Shown here: in pieces, positions 63,216-64,000 of the stretch
Position numbering within the stretch: position 1 is the first letter of the stretch
Layout: each line of letters starts with the position of its first letter
NCBI GenBank assembly: GCA_002077065.1
Contig: NAJO01000001.1
Coordinates: 868,001-932,000 of the forward strand
Reading direction: 5' to 3'
DNA: 64,000 nt
Source: Cryoendolithus antarcticus
Taxonomy: Eukaryota; Ascomycota; Dothideomycetes; Cladosporiales; Cladosporiaceae
Position numbers and translations under genes: made by a program
The notes under the pieces: model-generated
What the model was told of the DNA's origin: nothing
Databases searched by the model: none
The model's input: the letters and a program-made list of their open reading frames with translations, nothing else

Positions 63216-64000
63216 TATTGCGAGTGGCGTTGGAGTTCGGGGAGGTGGTGCGATTGGAGCAGCTCAGGTAGTCCTGAGTTAGTTCTGCTCCTGTGGTGAT
63301 TACGATGCGCTCTGACAGGGAGGACCAGGGTACAGGCACTGGTGTGGACGAGGACAATCAGAGTAAGCAGCTCAGGTCAGACCCGAGTTTGATCTGCTTC
63401 AACGCCGTAACGAGAGTTCCAACAAGACTGACCAAGCGACAGGGAGAGAAAGCGAAGCGTGAGATAGACGGCCACACATAAGTATGTACCCGAACCCACA
63501 AAAGAAACGCAGCCCTACTTCTCACTGTACCCGCAGCATATCGCCGCAATCGCACGCGGCCGAAGTTCACGCGACGCGCAGAAATCCACCATAAGCATCG
63601 CGTGCGTCAGCGCCGTGTGCAAGAACAAAAGATAACGAAACGGAGATCTAGCCCAGAGCAGCTGGTGCATGTGGGCCCGGCCACGCGGGTTTCGCCTCGG
63701 GAAGCCAATGAGAGGTCTGTGTGAGAAGCTGTCGTCGGGATCGACCGCTGGGAAGACATTCTTGGGAGAGTGCTTATCGCGCTTGGCGAGGGGTGGAGGC
63801 ACCTTGGAACGCTTCGAGAAGCGTGCTTGGAGAGGGGAGGATATTGCCGATGGAGTGTTGTTCTGGGGGCTGGCTTTTGAGATTTGACAGTGGTACAGGT
63901 CTTGCGTGTTGTGAATAGGTAGCGTGTTATGATTACGAAGTTATCCGGGGCTCATTGCCTTCTCCCAACTTGGGAATGGAGGATCTTCGGAGCAAAGCAG
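63216..64000. other. Right edge, no supported gene
   Basis: A minus-strand frame at 63515-63802 has no ATG start and was not accepted as a gene. The region includes the 5' flank of the permease gene. Confidence 0.45.

Noticed and set aside
63515..63802. Minus-strand frame of 95 residues near the right edge
   Set aside because: It starts at a non-ATG codon and lacks an upstream exon. The hydrophobic stretch alone is not enough.

Overview
The window is nuclear DNA from a filamentous ascomycete. Genes have short introns (about 42-90 nt) with GTNNGT donors and CTNAC or TACTAAC-like branch points. The gene set is fungal: a Dothideomycete-style SLX4, a HOS2-type deacetylase, an ING/PHD protein, proline dehydrogenase, a CE5 esterase, HMG-CoA reductase and an NCS1 permease. 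Gene structure and content fit Dothideomycetes, perhaps the Mycosphaerella relatives, but this placement is an inference. I rebuilt the exon structures by hand; in almost every multi-exon gene the phases close without a stop.

Layout. 1-9.9 kb is gene-poor and holds one plausible 182-residue gene, a 29-bp-class minisatellite and a ladder of degenerate repeats sharing the core GGACTTACAG. 10-24 kb is gene-dense: SLX4, a GPI-anchored PEBP-like protein, a secreted HbpS/GlcG-like protein, a divergent HOS2 and ING pair, two tandem small three-exon paralogues, and proline dehydrogenase. 24-28 kb is a second gene-poor block with two further degenerate repeat families. 28-36.5 kb is mainly metabolic: asparagine synthetase, a mitochondrial BI-1/GHITM-type protein, dihydroxyacid dehydratase, an HSL-type esterase and the molybdopterin synthase small subunit. 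37-42 kb has an ankyrin fragment, two tandem methyltransferases (one frameshifted) and RPS19.

42.4-50.5 kb is the most unusual part. An alpha/beta-hydrolase is fused to a phosphatase whose active site resembles metazoan mRNA-capping RNA triphosphatase. It converges on one of two head-to-head AIG1/GIMAP-like GTPases. One GTPase ends in a hydrophobic, anchor-like tail. The other has a proline-rich head, a repeat-built coiled coil and a C-terminal array of beta-type repeats. 50.7-63.2 kb holds a CE5 esterase, HMG-CoA reductase, several hypothetical proteins, a Tim17-like protein with a GC-AG intron, a small membrane protein and an NCS1 permease.

Functional links. HOS2 and ING sit back to back and act on opposite sides of histone acetylation. 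The two GTPases are paralogues sharing one intergenic region and may act together. Most other neighbours look like ordinary housekeeping genes with no evident pathway cluster.
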